Below the pieces are notes generated by a model, which did no database searches, was not told the DNA's origin, and saw nothing but the letters and a program-made list of their open reading frames with translations. Position numbers and translations under genes: made by a program. 6,386 nucleotides of DNA from an uncultured Slackia sp. Its GTDB lineage: Bacteria; Actinomycetota; Coriobacteriia; Coriobacteriales; Eggerthellaceae. Of this stretch, positions 1-6,321 are shown piece by piece. The stretch spans positions 1 to 6,386 of the forward strand of contig USEQ01000081.1 in assembly GCA_900553655.1 (NCBI GenBank), in the 5' to 3' direction. Position 1 is the stretch's first letter. Every line of letters starts with the position of its first letter.

Positions 1-483
1 GCTTCCGAGGGCGAGGAGTTCACCGAAAAGCCGCTGAAGAACGTGGCGTCGGGCGATCTTGGCTTGGAGACCGAGGATGAGAAGAAGGCCGCCGAAGAGG
101 CTGCCAAGGAAAACGAAGGCCTGTTTGGTGCCATGAAGGATGCCCTGGGTGGCCACGTGTCGAAGGTGGGCGTGTCCACGCGTCTTGCTTCCGCGGAGGA
201 TGCCCCGGCGTGCATCACGGCTGAAGGCCCCGTGTCTCTTGAAATGGAGAAAATCCTGTCGCAGATGCCCGACGGCGGCGAAGACATCAAAAGCCAGCGC
301 GTGCTTGAAGTGAACGCGCAGCATCCGATCTTCGCAACGCTTAAGGCGGCACAGGAATCGGGCGATGCGGACAAGGTGGCAAGCTATGCAAGTCTGCTGT
401 ATAACCAGGCGCTGCTGGTGGAAGGCATGCCGCTTGAGGATCCTGTGGCATTTGCTAACGAGATTGCCAAATTGATGAAGTAG
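1..483 (+). CDS. htpG: Molecular chaperone HtpG (Hsp90), C-terminal part
   Basis: This is the 3' end of the bacterial Hsp90 gene. The frame is open from base 1, so the true start lies before the window and only the last 160 codons are present. HtpG is a cytosolic ATP-dependent dimeric chaperone; this piece is the end of the middle domain and the C-terminal dimerisation domain, so the N-terminal ATPase is not visible. Recognisable family stretches are FTEKPLKNVASGDLGLE near the start, RVLEVNAQHPIF, and the terminal YNQALLVEGMPLEDPVAFANEI, all close to their counterparts in other bacterial HtpG proteins. The protein ends in KLMK, without the MEEVD tail of eukaryotic Hsp90. A lysine- and glutamate-rich stretch at roughly codons 25-40 of the visible part is a normal charged linker. 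The gene converges on the operon downstream and probably has no functional link to it. Confidence 0.95.
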   Translation, partial: ASEGEEFTEKPLKNVASGDLGLETEDEKKAAEEAAKENEGLFGAMKDALGGHVSKVGVSTRLASAEDAPACITAEGPVSLEMEKILSQMPDGGEDIKSQRVLEVNAQHPIFATLKAAQESGDADKVASYASLLYNQALLVEGMPLEDPVAFANEIAKLMK

Positions 484-487
484 GAGA

Positions 488-507
488 CGACGGCCTTCCG
501 GCCATCG
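488..507 (+). terminator. Small hairpin just after htpG
   Basis: GGCC (492-495) pairs with GGCC (500-503) across a TTCC loop. Past one mismatch, three more pairs form (488-490 with 505-507). It lies 5 bp after the htpG stop. No U-tract follows, so termination here is doubtful; it may instead protect the 3' end of the transcript. Confidence 0.35.
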
Positions 508-550
508 CAATCAGTTCACTGACGGGTGTGTCTTGCGCTCGTCAGATACA

Positions 551-579
551 AGGAAAGGGAGCCTGGGGCTCCCTTTCCT
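551..579. terminator. Perfect 13-bp hairpin between convergent genes
   Basis: AGGAAAGGGAGCC (551-563) is the exact reverse complement of 567-579, leaving a 3-base loop. It sits between the stops of htpG (483) and the minus-strand operon (637), where one hairpin can end transcripts from both sides. The A-rich and T-rich lower stem supplies a short U-run in the RNA, but there is no long U-tract on either strand. The rest of 484-636 shows no gene. Confidence 0.75.
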
Positions 580-636
580 GCGTTTGCGTCACGTTGGTTG
601 ACGCGTGTCGTTGCTTCTGCGGCCTCGCGCGCAGCG

Positions 637-1695
637 CTATTCGATGACCTCGAACTCAAGCGTCGCTTCGAGCGGAGATACAACCCCGTCGGCGGTTTTC
701 GCGCGCACGGACAGGTTGTAGTTGCCGGCTTCGGCGAACGACGTGGTGAACTGCCAGTTCACCCACTTGTCGGCGGTTGTGCCCTCGGTGGCGCAGCTCG
801 TCCAGGTGGCGCCGTCGTCGAACGAGAACTCGATCGCGGTGATCGGCGATCCGCAATCGTCGGCTACGCCTTCGAAGGTGATGTCGTAGCCGGCCTTGAA
901 GACGCATCCGTCGGAGGTGTTCTGGATGTCGATCTTGTTGCGGAACTGGGGATCTGTCTGCTGCACGGCGGGCTCTTCGGCCTCGCGGGTCAGCTCGATG
1001 TTCACGATGTTGCGCGTGAAATAGCGCGCAACCGTTTCGGGCAGCCAAAGCTGCACGGCGGAGCCGTCGGTGGACTTCAGCGCCTCGCCGTTCACCTCAT
1101 ATACCAGCAATGCTTTCTTGTCGAGTGCGTACTGCAGGGGCAGCGCTTGGCCGAAGCCGTCGGCGCCATAGGCGGTCACGGTGTTCACGCCCTCTTCGAG
1201 GTTCGCCATGCTGACGACCGACTCGAGCGGCACTCCCACAACGGCGGCCTGGCCGAAAGGCTTGCCCGTCGCGCACGAGCATCCCATAAGGGCCTGCTGC
1301 TCCGCTTCCTTCATTTCGGAAACGTTGACGGTGAAATTCTTCTCGATATTGCCGCCTACGTTCACATAATAGTTGGCAACGCCCTCGCCGTTGTCCAGCA
1401 TTTCGACGGAAGGCTTCGAGCACATCGAAGTCAACGCGGCGCCGAACACATTGAACAGTTCGTCGTTGGGGGTCACGCCTTCCTGATTGAAGGTGAAGGT
1501 GCCCTGCACGTCGGCCACATGGACGAAATCCTTGTCAAGCGTTAGACGGTGCGAGTCGATGGTGCTGCCGTCCACGTCGTGCGAAAGCCCCTCGACTTCG
1601 GGGCCGTTTTTGGCGAATGCCACGGTGGCTCCCGATGCGATCAGGGCTACGCCTGCCGCTCCGGCCAAAATCTTCTTAGGTGCGGAAAACTTCAT
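637..1695 (-). CDS. Secreted sulfite-oxidase-family (molybdopterin-type) protein
   Basis: A 352-residue exported protein. The N-terminus MKFSAPKKIL followed by an alanine-rich hydrophobic stretch and AFA|K is a Sec-type signal peptide with probable cleavage after residue 28. Residues about 80-240 resemble the oxidoreductase molybdopterin-binding domain of the sulfite oxidase family. In the position of the Mo-ligand loop it has MGCSCATG (Cys139 and Cys141), followed by AAVVGVPLESVV, the equivalent of the family's W-G-V-P-L segment. Residues about 255-352 match the Ig-like Mo-co dimerisation domain: ITAIEFSFDDGATW, then WVNWQF and LSVRAKTADG. There is no haem motif and no twin-arginine signal. 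The start at 1695 is chosen because AGGAGAG lies just upstream, overlapping the stop of the preceding gene, and because the signal peptide begins there; the open frame further upstream overlaps the preceding gene and is not needed. It probably acts with that haem lipoprotein. Substrate is unknown, and the usual cofactor-contact residues after the domain core are not clearly recognisable, so actual Mo binding is unproven. Confidence 0.82.
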   Translation of the reverse strand: MKFSAPKKILAGAAGVALIASGATVAFAKNGPEVEGLSHDVDGSTIDSHRLTLDKDFVHVADVQGTFTFNQEGVTPNDELFNVFGAALTSMCSKPSVEMLDNGEGVANYYVNVGGNIEKNFTVNVSEMKEAEQQALMGCSCATGKPFGQAAVVGVPLESVVSMANLEEGVNTVTAYGADGFGQALPLQYALDKKALLVYEVNGEALKSTDGSAVQLWLPETVARYFTRNIVNIELTREAEEPAVQQTDPQFRNKIDIQNTSDGCVFKAGYDITFEGVADDCGSPITAIEFSFDDGATWTSCATEGTTADKWVNWQFTTSFAEAGNYNLSVRAKTADGVVSPLEATLEFEVIE

Positions 1696-1706
1696 GCTGG
1701 GCTCTC

Positions 1707-3498
1707 CTATTCTTCCTCTTTGGCGGCGTCCGCTGCGGCCGGTGCGGGAACGAGGCTTGCCGTCTCGAGCACGGTGGTCTGTTCGGGCGTGGGCATGACG
1801 TCCTTGACGTTGACCATGACCGTCTGGGTCTCGAAGCTTACTTCGCCGTCTTCGGTGGTTGCGCGGACGGTCAGGCAATAGGCGCCTTCTTTTTCAGGCG
1901 TCCAGGTGAAGTTCCACCAGACCATCTTGTTCACGTCGGTTTCGGGCAAATCGAACTTGGTCCACGTTTCGCCCTGGTCCATGGAGAACTCCATGCTGGC
2001 GATCTTCTTGTCGTAAGCGTCAACGTAGCCGTTGAAGGTGAACGGCTGGCCGTTCTGGATAAGCAGACCGTCGGGCACGCCAAGGATGGTGGCGTTGGGC
2101 TTGTTCATCGCGTCGCCGTTCTCGTTATGCCAGGCGTTGGGGTTGCCGGCCCACTTGTCGGTGTAGTCGATGTCTTCGTTGGTCACCTTGTAGCTTGCGA
2201 CCTGCTTGGAGTTGATCTGAGCGTCGACGCCCTCGACCCAGTTGGTGCAGGGGTAGCCGCGCGTGGCGTCGAGGTATTCGCCGCCGATCTTGTAGACGAG
2301 CAGGGCCTCGTTGTCATCGAGCTTATCCTTCGGGAAGGCGCGCTTGGAGCTGCCGTCGGCACGCAGGACGCGGACGCCCGTGGTGTCGTTCAGGTAGCCG
2401 CCGGCCTTCTCGACCAGCCAGCTCACCGGGATGCCGGTGACTTCGGTGTTGGTGACGCCGCCGCCGCCGACCGGGTTCCAGTCGCAGACCATCTTGGAGG
2501 CCTTGGTCACAATGACGCCGGCTTCTTCGGCTTCAGCGATCAAGTCGGGAAGCTTGGCGGTATAGGGGTTCGGCACGTTGCCCTCGATGGTGATCTCCCA
2601 GTTGTCGAACAAGCTCTGAGGCATTTCGAGGTTCAGGCCGTTGACGCCTGCGCCATGGCGCATGTTGTCGTAGTAGGCATGCATCCAGTCGTAGGAGAAC
2701 ACTTCGTCCTGGCTATGGACGGTGTCTTGCTCGACGGCGAAGTCGCCCTGAACGTTTTCGACCTTATTGATGCCCCAGAGGCGATCGTATTTGGTCAGGT
2801 CCCACAGCTCCATGTTCTGACCATTTTCGGTGGCATTGTGGCAGGACATGCAGTTGCCTTCGTAGTCGCCCTCGAACTTGCCCTTTCCAGGGCCGGAGTA
2901 GTGGATGCCGTGCATCAGGGTGCCGAACTCGTACTGCTTGGCAATATAGCCGGGTGCGTAGGAGTGGCAGAACAAGCACTGCTGGAGCGTCGTTGTTCAG
3001 GGTCTCGTTCCAGGCAACGGGATGCTCGTAAGGAAGGTTCTTCAGCAGAGCGTCCAAGTCGGCGTGGCACGACTCGCAACCGCGGTCGTCGGCGCCGAGC
3101 CAGTAGGTGTTGTATGAATTGGATCCCGCCTGGATCTGCCAAGCGTCGGGGTGCACTTCGTATTCGGTGGGAGTGCGCTGAACCATCTGGCCGTTCGGCA
3201 GGGTGCGGATTTCGGGCGCGTGCTCCTCGCCAAGGGTCTCCCATCGATCGTACAGGCCGTCCAGGTATTCCTTGCCCGGATAGGCGTCTTCGTTGATGTC
3301 GGCGTTGGTGATGCCCTCTTCGCCGTCGATGACCTTTTGCTGCTCAGGCGTGACGGCGGTTTCTTCTGCGCTTTCGTTTGCGGTCGGCGCGCTTGCCGGC
3401 GTTTGGTCGGGCTGCTCTTGCGGCGCGCATCCCGCTATGCAGCAGAACGCGCAGGTAAGGCAAGCCGCGATTATCGCGATTTTGCTTTTGATAGACAT
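1707..3498 (-). pseudogene. Triheme c lipoprotein fused to sulfite-oxidase-type domain, frameshifted
   Basis: Two overlapping frames together encode one protein of about 597 residues. The first frame starts with ATG at 3498 (AAGGGGGA just upstream) and has a lipoprotein signal with lipobox I21-A-G-C24, so the product would be anchored outside the membrane. A Thr/Ala/Glu-rich linker follows, then CESCH (Cys141-His145), a haem c site. Near 2980-3000 the reading moves to another frame: the first is homologous-looking up to WNETLNND and the second from LQQCLFCH. Further haem sites are CLFCH (2964-2978) and CMSCH (2838-2852). The second frame continues with WEITIEGNVPNP, MVCDWNPVGGGG (candidate Mo-ligand Cys, codon 2484-2486), VTGIPVSWLVEKAGG, and an Ig-like dimerisation domain (MEFSMDQGETWTKF, CLTVRATTEDGE), then an Ala/Glu-rich tail. 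Read without correction, translation stops at 2764 and gives 244 residues with one haem and no redox domain. A TTG start at 2975 would cut through a CXXCH motif and is not credible. The cause is one extra base or two missing bases: a real mutation or a sequence error. The expected role is extracytoplasmic electron transfer with the gene that follows. Confidence 0.85.
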
Positions 3499-3515
3499 AT
3501 GTCCCCCTTGTTGTA

Positions 3516-3538
3516 TCACGTGACGACGGTTTTCCGTC
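3516..3538 (-). promoter_or_regulatory. Palindrome and small hairpin in lipoprotein gene leader
   Basis: TCACGTGA (3516-3523) is an 8-bp palindrome about 18 bp before the lipoprotein start. Next to it, GACGG (3525-3529) pairs with CCGTC (3534-3538) around four T (four A in the mRNA). Both lie in the expected 5' leader of the minus-strand operon, just upstream of its ribosome site. Function is not known. Confidence 0.3.
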
Positions 3539-3541
3539 CAT

Positions 3542-3591
3542 GCCTTCGTCTTGTAGATTCCCCTCTCCTTTCTCCCTTTAGAGACGAAGGC
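3542..3591 (-). promoter_or_regulatory. Leader stem with purine-rich loop
   Basis: GCCTTCGTCT (3542-3551) is perfectly complementary to AGACGAAGGC (3582-3591). In the minus-strand RNA this would form a 10-bp stem closing a 30-base loop that is almost all purine, with several Shine-Dalgarno-like GGAG/GGGG runs but no well-placed start codon behind them. It lies about 45-95 bases before the lipoprotein start. It could be a control element of the leader RNA or a binding dyad; the perfect pairing is seen, the role is inferred. Confidence 0.4.
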
Positions 3592-3638
3592 GCGCGTAGA
3601 GCGGGGGCAAGGTAGGAGGGCGCCCCGCGGCCTCTGCG

Positions 3639-3650
3639 CGCGCATGCGCG
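3639..3650. promoter_or_regulatory. 12-bp perfect palindrome CGCGCATGCGCG
   Basis: A perfect palindrome in the divergent intergenic region. Just upstream on the minus strand is TACTAT (complement of 3654-3659), a possible -10 whose start point would fall inside the palindrome, an operator-like position. No good -35 accompanies it. CG alternation in GC-rich DNA makes such palindromes commoner, so this is tentative. Confidence 0.3.
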
Positions 3651-3697
3651 ACCATAGTAGGAAGCCGTAGGGGAGATTCGTATCGCCGCGAAATACG

Positions 3698-3703
3698 ATT
3701 TTA
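3698..3703 (-). promoter_or_regulatory. Candidate -10 of the redox operon promoter
   Basis: On the minus strand TAAAAT lies within ATAAAATCG (complement of 3696-3704), a 5/6 match to the -10 consensus. No recognisable -35 stands at the normal distance; instead the dyad at 3724-3741 occupies that place, which suggests activator dependence. The implied start near 3691 would give a leader of roughly 190 bases. Confidence 0.4.
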
Positions 3704-3723
3704 TAAAACCCCAGGTCATCGGC

Positions 3724-3741
3724 ATCACCCAGAAGGGTGAT
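3724..3741. promoter_or_regulatory. Dyad ATCACCC-AGAA-GGGTGAT, candidate operator
   Basis: A perfect 7-bp inverted repeat with a 4-base spacer between the two divergent genes. Its centre is about 41.5 bp upstream of the start point predicted for the minus-strand promoter and about 56.5 bp upstream of that for the LuxR gene. These are distances at which activators of the LuxR type commonly act. No coding gene ends beside it, so a terminator role is less likely, though T-rich sequence follows on the + strand. Confidence 0.5.
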
Positions 3742-3776
3742 TCTCACATTTGTTTTCTTTCGGAGAATAATTGGGA

Positions 3777-3782
3777 TAAAAT
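3777..3782 (+). promoter_or_regulatory. Candidate -10 of the LuxR gene promoter
   Basis: TAAAAT within ATAAAATCG (3776-3784), the same 9 bases as the outward-facing element on the other strand. No clear -35 lies at 16-18 bp; the upstream stretch is T-rich. The start point would be near 3789, leaving a leader of about 40 bases before the ATG at 3828. Confidence 0.4.
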
Positions 3783-3827
3783 CGGTCGGAACGTCTTTTG
3801 CTGCAAGAGGGGATCAAGGGGGTGCGC

Positions 3828-5435
3828 ATGGGCGTTTCTTCAGTGCGGCCGAATGCCTGCATCGTGCTGTGTGCGCTCGGCTCTTGTCTCAATCTTGTGT
3901 GGTGCACTCTCATGGGGCACACTCTTGGCTTCATGCCCGCTTCGGACGGCATGCAGGGTTGGACAAACCCCCGTACGTTTTTCTTGGCCGGAATCTTGAT
4001 CCTGAGCCTTCTGTTCGCGATTTTTCCGCATGGGATGCGCAGGGGCAACAAGCTGTTTGTTACGGCACTGCCCTTGCTTGCGTCAATGGGCACGGCGTGC
4101 TTTGCCCTGGCCTATCGGCAGGACCTCTTCGATTCGGGGTCGTTGGCTGCGTTTGGCCTCTGTGTTTCGGGCGTGGGGTATTTTTGGCTGGTTGCTCGTT
4201 ATAACGTGCTTCTTGCCCGCACTCAGTTGTTTTCATGCGCGGTGTGGAGCATCGTAGCTGCGCTGTTTGTAAAGCTCATGCTTGTAGAGGTCTTTGGGGT
4301 TTCCTTGGGATCGGATCTCCAAGTTGCCGTTGCCGTCGTTCTTCCTGTTGTCTCGGCCTTGGTCTTCGAGGCGGCTCTCGTTGCGGCCAGGGTCCAGGTG
4401 GAACGTAATCCGTGGATCGACCCCGGGGTTGCGGCGCGCAAGTCGCGTACGCACACCGAGTTCGGCATCCCTAGCCGCCCGCGCGTCGTAGCTATGGGCC
4501 GCTCCGAAAAGCGCGACCTTATGGCCATTATGGCCGTGGCGGCAATTCTTCTTGCCGTCGTGCGAGCTATGAGCTTCCTTGGCATGTGGGGAGACACCCA
4601 TACAAGCCTTTCCGAATCTATCGCGTGGATTGCAAGCCTCGCTCTTGGCGGCATTTGCCTGGTTGTTTTCGGGCGCTTTGCGCTGATTGCCGTGCAGGAG
4701 CGTCCCGTTTCCATGCGTTTTCAGCCTGCCATATTGGTGACATTGGCCGGCATGTTCGCTATGGCCTTGCATGTTGAGCCGAATAGCGTCGAAGCAATGT
4801 TTTTGAGCACGGTTGTGCAGCTTGACGAGCTGTTCGCCCATCTTTTGTTCTGGTGCGTGGTTATCGCTGCGCTCGACGCGCTTGACGTTCCCTCGTATCG
4901 CGTGGTCGGGTTTGCCTGTGCGGTGTATGCGGGCGTGTCCATTGTCTGGGTTGTGCTTATGAGTCGCGCCACGGTGGTCGATACGACGCTCGTGCTCTTG
5001 GCGGCTTATGCCGTGGTGGTGTTTGCCATGCGGGCGAACTGGAGTCGAGGTTCGTGGGCGCAGGGCGCTTCCGCTTCCGGCTCGCAAGAGGCCGCATCTG
5101 ATTCTTCGAACGTTGCCGCATCGATGGAGCAGGTTGTTTCCGACGAAGCCGATGAAGAGGAATCCGATGCGACGGAGCGTCTCCATACCCTGATTGCTCG
5201 GCGCTGCGAAGACCTTGCTGATGCCTATGGCCTTTCGCCGCGTGAGCGCGATGTGTTCGCGTGCATGGCGCGCGGGCGCACCCGTGCGGGCATCCAGGAG
5301 GATTTGGTCCTTTCGGGCAACACGGTAAAAACCCACGTGGCCCATATATATGCAAAGCTCGGCGTGCACGACCGCCAGGAGATGATGGCGCTTTTGCTCG
5401 GGCAGGAAGAAGGGGCGGTGCCGCGTGGCGAGTGA
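3828..5435 (+). CDS. Membrane-bound LuxR-family transcriptional regulator (about 12 TM)
   Basis: A 535-residue one-component regulator. About twelve hydrophobic helices fill residues 10-410, six before and six after a basic cytoplasmic-looking loop at about 187-232 (with RKSRTHTEF and GRSEKRD). A Ser/Ala/Glu-rich acidic linker (about 415-455) leads to a C-terminal GerE/LuxR helix-turn-helix at about 468-525: LSPRERDVFACMARGRT, then the recognition-helix region NTVKTHVAHIYAKLGVHDRQEM. There is no receiver or kinase domain, so the membrane part is presumably the sensor. The architecture is characteristic of Eggerthellaceae, where relatives are reported to control nearby small-molecule metabolism genes; the divergent redox operon is therefore the likely target, and its ligand is unknown. 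ATG 3828 is preferred, with AAGGGGG five bases upstream. GTG 3822 with AGAGGGGA upstream is an alternative; the in-frame TTG at 3798 lacks a good ribosome site. The next gene overlaps its 3' end. Confidence 0.9.
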   Translation: MGVSSVRPNACIVLCALGSCLNLVWCTLMGHTLGFMPASDGMQGWTNPRTFFLAGILILSLLFAIFPHGMRRGNKLFVTALPLLASMGTACFALAYRQDLFDSGSLAAFGLCVSGVGYFWLVARYNVLLARTQLFSCAVWSIVAALFVKLMLVEVFGVSLGSDLQVAVAVVLPVVSALVFEAALVAARVQVERNPWIDPGVAARKSRTHTEFGIPSRPRVVAMGRSEKRDLMAIMAVAAILLAVVRAMSFLGMWGDTHTSLSESIAWIASLALGGICLVVFGRFALIAVQERPVSMRFQPAILVTLAGMFAMALHVEPNSVEAMFLSTVVQLDELFAHLLFWCVVIAALDALDVPSYRVVGFACAVYAGVSIVWVVLMSRATVVDTTLVLLAAYAVVVFAMRANWSRGSWAQGASASGSQEAASDSSNVAASMEQVVSDEADEEESDATERLHTLIARRCEDLADAYGLSPRERDVFACMARGRTRAGIQEDLVLSGNTVKTHVAHIYAKLGVHDRQEMMALLLGQEEGAVPRGE

Positions 5436-6141
5436 CGGCGTTTCGTTCAATCTGCGTGAGAAGTTCGGTTTGCGTTTGTGTGCTGGCCTTGATGGCGGAG
5501 GCGGCCTGCCCACGTTGTTTCGCTCCCGCGCCCTGACCGAAGCGACGGAAGAAGATGTCGAAGCGCTACGTGCGTTGGGGATAGAGGTTGTGTACGACTT
5601 GCGCAAAGAGACGGAGCGCGTGGCGAATCCTGAGCCCGCGACGGTCCGCAGCGCCTTCGAGGTGCGCATATGTCCGGTCGATTTGCAGGACGATGAATCT
5701 CGTACGCAGGAAACCAAGTCGCGCCATGTGAAGGCGGCGTATGGCCGCCCTGGAGAGCGCATGCGTTTTCTCTATGGCGTCATGGCTGATCACGCGGATG
5801 CAGTGCGGTCCATCGCGCGAAGCGTCATTGCCGACGGCAAGCCTGCACTCGTTCATTGCGCGAACGGAAAAGACCGTGTTGGCGTGGTGTGCGCAAGCGT
5901 GCAGCTTGCATGCGGCGTTTCGCGCAATGCCGTGATGGCGGACTATCTTCTTACCAATGAATGCAACGCCGAAATGAACCGTCGAGACCTTGCTCACTAT
6001 GCGGGCCTTATGCCGCCCGATGCCGTGGAGGTTCTTGCTGCCATGTTTGAAGCACGCGAGGAATATCTTGAGGTGTTTTTGGGATTGATAGAGGCCCGAT
6101 TCGGCTCGTTCCATGCCTGGGCTGGGCATCTCTATAAATGA
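5425..6141 (+). CDS. Tyrosine-protein phosphatase family protein (MptpB-like)
   Basis: A 238-residue soluble protein of the bacterial dual-specificity/tyrosine phosphatase family (Y_phosphatase3 type). Hallmarks in order: GGGGLPTLFRS near residue 30, the counterpart of the family's lfRS segment; LRALGIEVVYDLRKETE (about 48-64), the D-L-R-xx-E motif; and the P-loop VHCANGKDRVG with nucleophile Cys145 and phosphate-binding Arg151. GVSRNAVMADYLLTNE follows, matching the family's D-Y-L-x-S/T-N helix. The catalytic residues look intact, so it should cleave phosphate from phosphotyrosine or, as in some relatives, phosphoserine or phosphoinositides; the substrate is not evident. The N-terminal NFRDLGG box is altered to FNLREKFGL. 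GTG 5425 is the start: AAGGGG (5410-5415) is nine bases upstream and the gene overlaps the regulator's stop by 11 bases, which implies translational coupling and a shared function or expression. No signal peptide or membrane helix is seen. Confidence 0.88.
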   Translation: MASDGVSFNLREKFGLRLCAGLDGGGGLPTLFRSRALTEATEEDVEALRALGIEVVYDLRKETERVANPEPATVRSAFEVRICPVDLQDDESRTQETKSRHVKAAYGRPGERMRFLYGVMADHADAVRSIARSVIADGKPALVHCANGKDRVGVVCASVQLACGVSRNAVMADYLLTNECNAEMNRRDLAHYAGLMPPDAVEVLAAMFEAREEYLEVFLGLIEARFGSFHAWAGHLYK

Positions 6142-6214
6142 TTCTAAATATGTAGCAATTATGAATTAGATACCCACAAGAATTGCTTCTGGGGGATATC
6201 TCGTGCTCTCGAAG

Positions 6215-6242
6215 TTGACGAAAAATATAGAAGTGATAAAAC
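6215..6242 (+). promoter_or_regulatory. Possible upstream promoter of the last gene
   Basis: TTGACG (6215-6220), a 5/6 match to -35, is followed after 16 bases by TAAAAC (6237-6242), a 4/6 match to -10. It lies in the AT-rich gap and would give a leader of about 75 bases. A closer candidate at 6289 competes with it. Confidence 0.35.
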
Positions 6243-6288
6243 GTAAAAGGGATTCTCTGGATAATTTATGCACTTCCCTCGAATCCGT

Positions 6289-6294
6289 TATAAT
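6289..6294 (+). promoter_or_regulatory. Consensus -10 TATAAT before the last gene
   Basis: A perfect TATAAT 27 bases before the GTG start at 6322; transcription would begin near 6301, giving a leader of about 20 bases that holds the ribosome site AAGGGGGC (6311-6318). The -35 position carries only weak matches (TTTATG or TTATGC). The surrounding gap 6142-6321 is AT-rich compared with the genes and shows no ORF of note. Confidence 0.5.
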
Positions 6295-6321
6295 CGAAAA
6301 ATTTTGTTTCAAGGGGGCACC

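Noticed and set aside
1696..1878. 61-codon upstream extension of the secreted molybdopterin-family gene
   Set aside because: The extension overlaps the preceding gene, is Arg/Gly-rich and would bury the signal peptide. The ATG at 1695 has a good ribosome site.
1707..2975. Independent gene starting with TTG at 2975
   Set aside because: The start would fall inside the haem motif CLFCH and remove its first cysteine, and would lack any signal peptide for an exported cytochrome. A frameshift in one gene explains it better.
526..3296. Long plus-strand open frames at 526-1545 and 1680-3296
   Set aside because: They lie opposite the two minus-strand redox genes, whose proteins have signal sequences, haem motifs and family domains. 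The plus-strand translations show no recognisable domains and are a by-product of GC-rich codon use.
3344..3541. Small minus-strand frame starting at 3541 in the lipoprotein leader
   Set aside because: It runs out of frame into the lipoprotein gene, has no close ribosome site and its translation is low-complexity Arg-rich.
4233..5762. 509-residue minus-strand open frame
   Set aside because: It is antisense to the LuxR regulator and the phosphatase, both well supported, and its translation is rich in Arg/His with no domain.
6154..6187. AGCAATT / AATTGCT inverted repeat after the phosphatase gene as a terminator
   Set aside because: The stem is only 7 bp with few GC pairs, the loop is 20 bases, and G-rich sequence instead of a U-tract follows.
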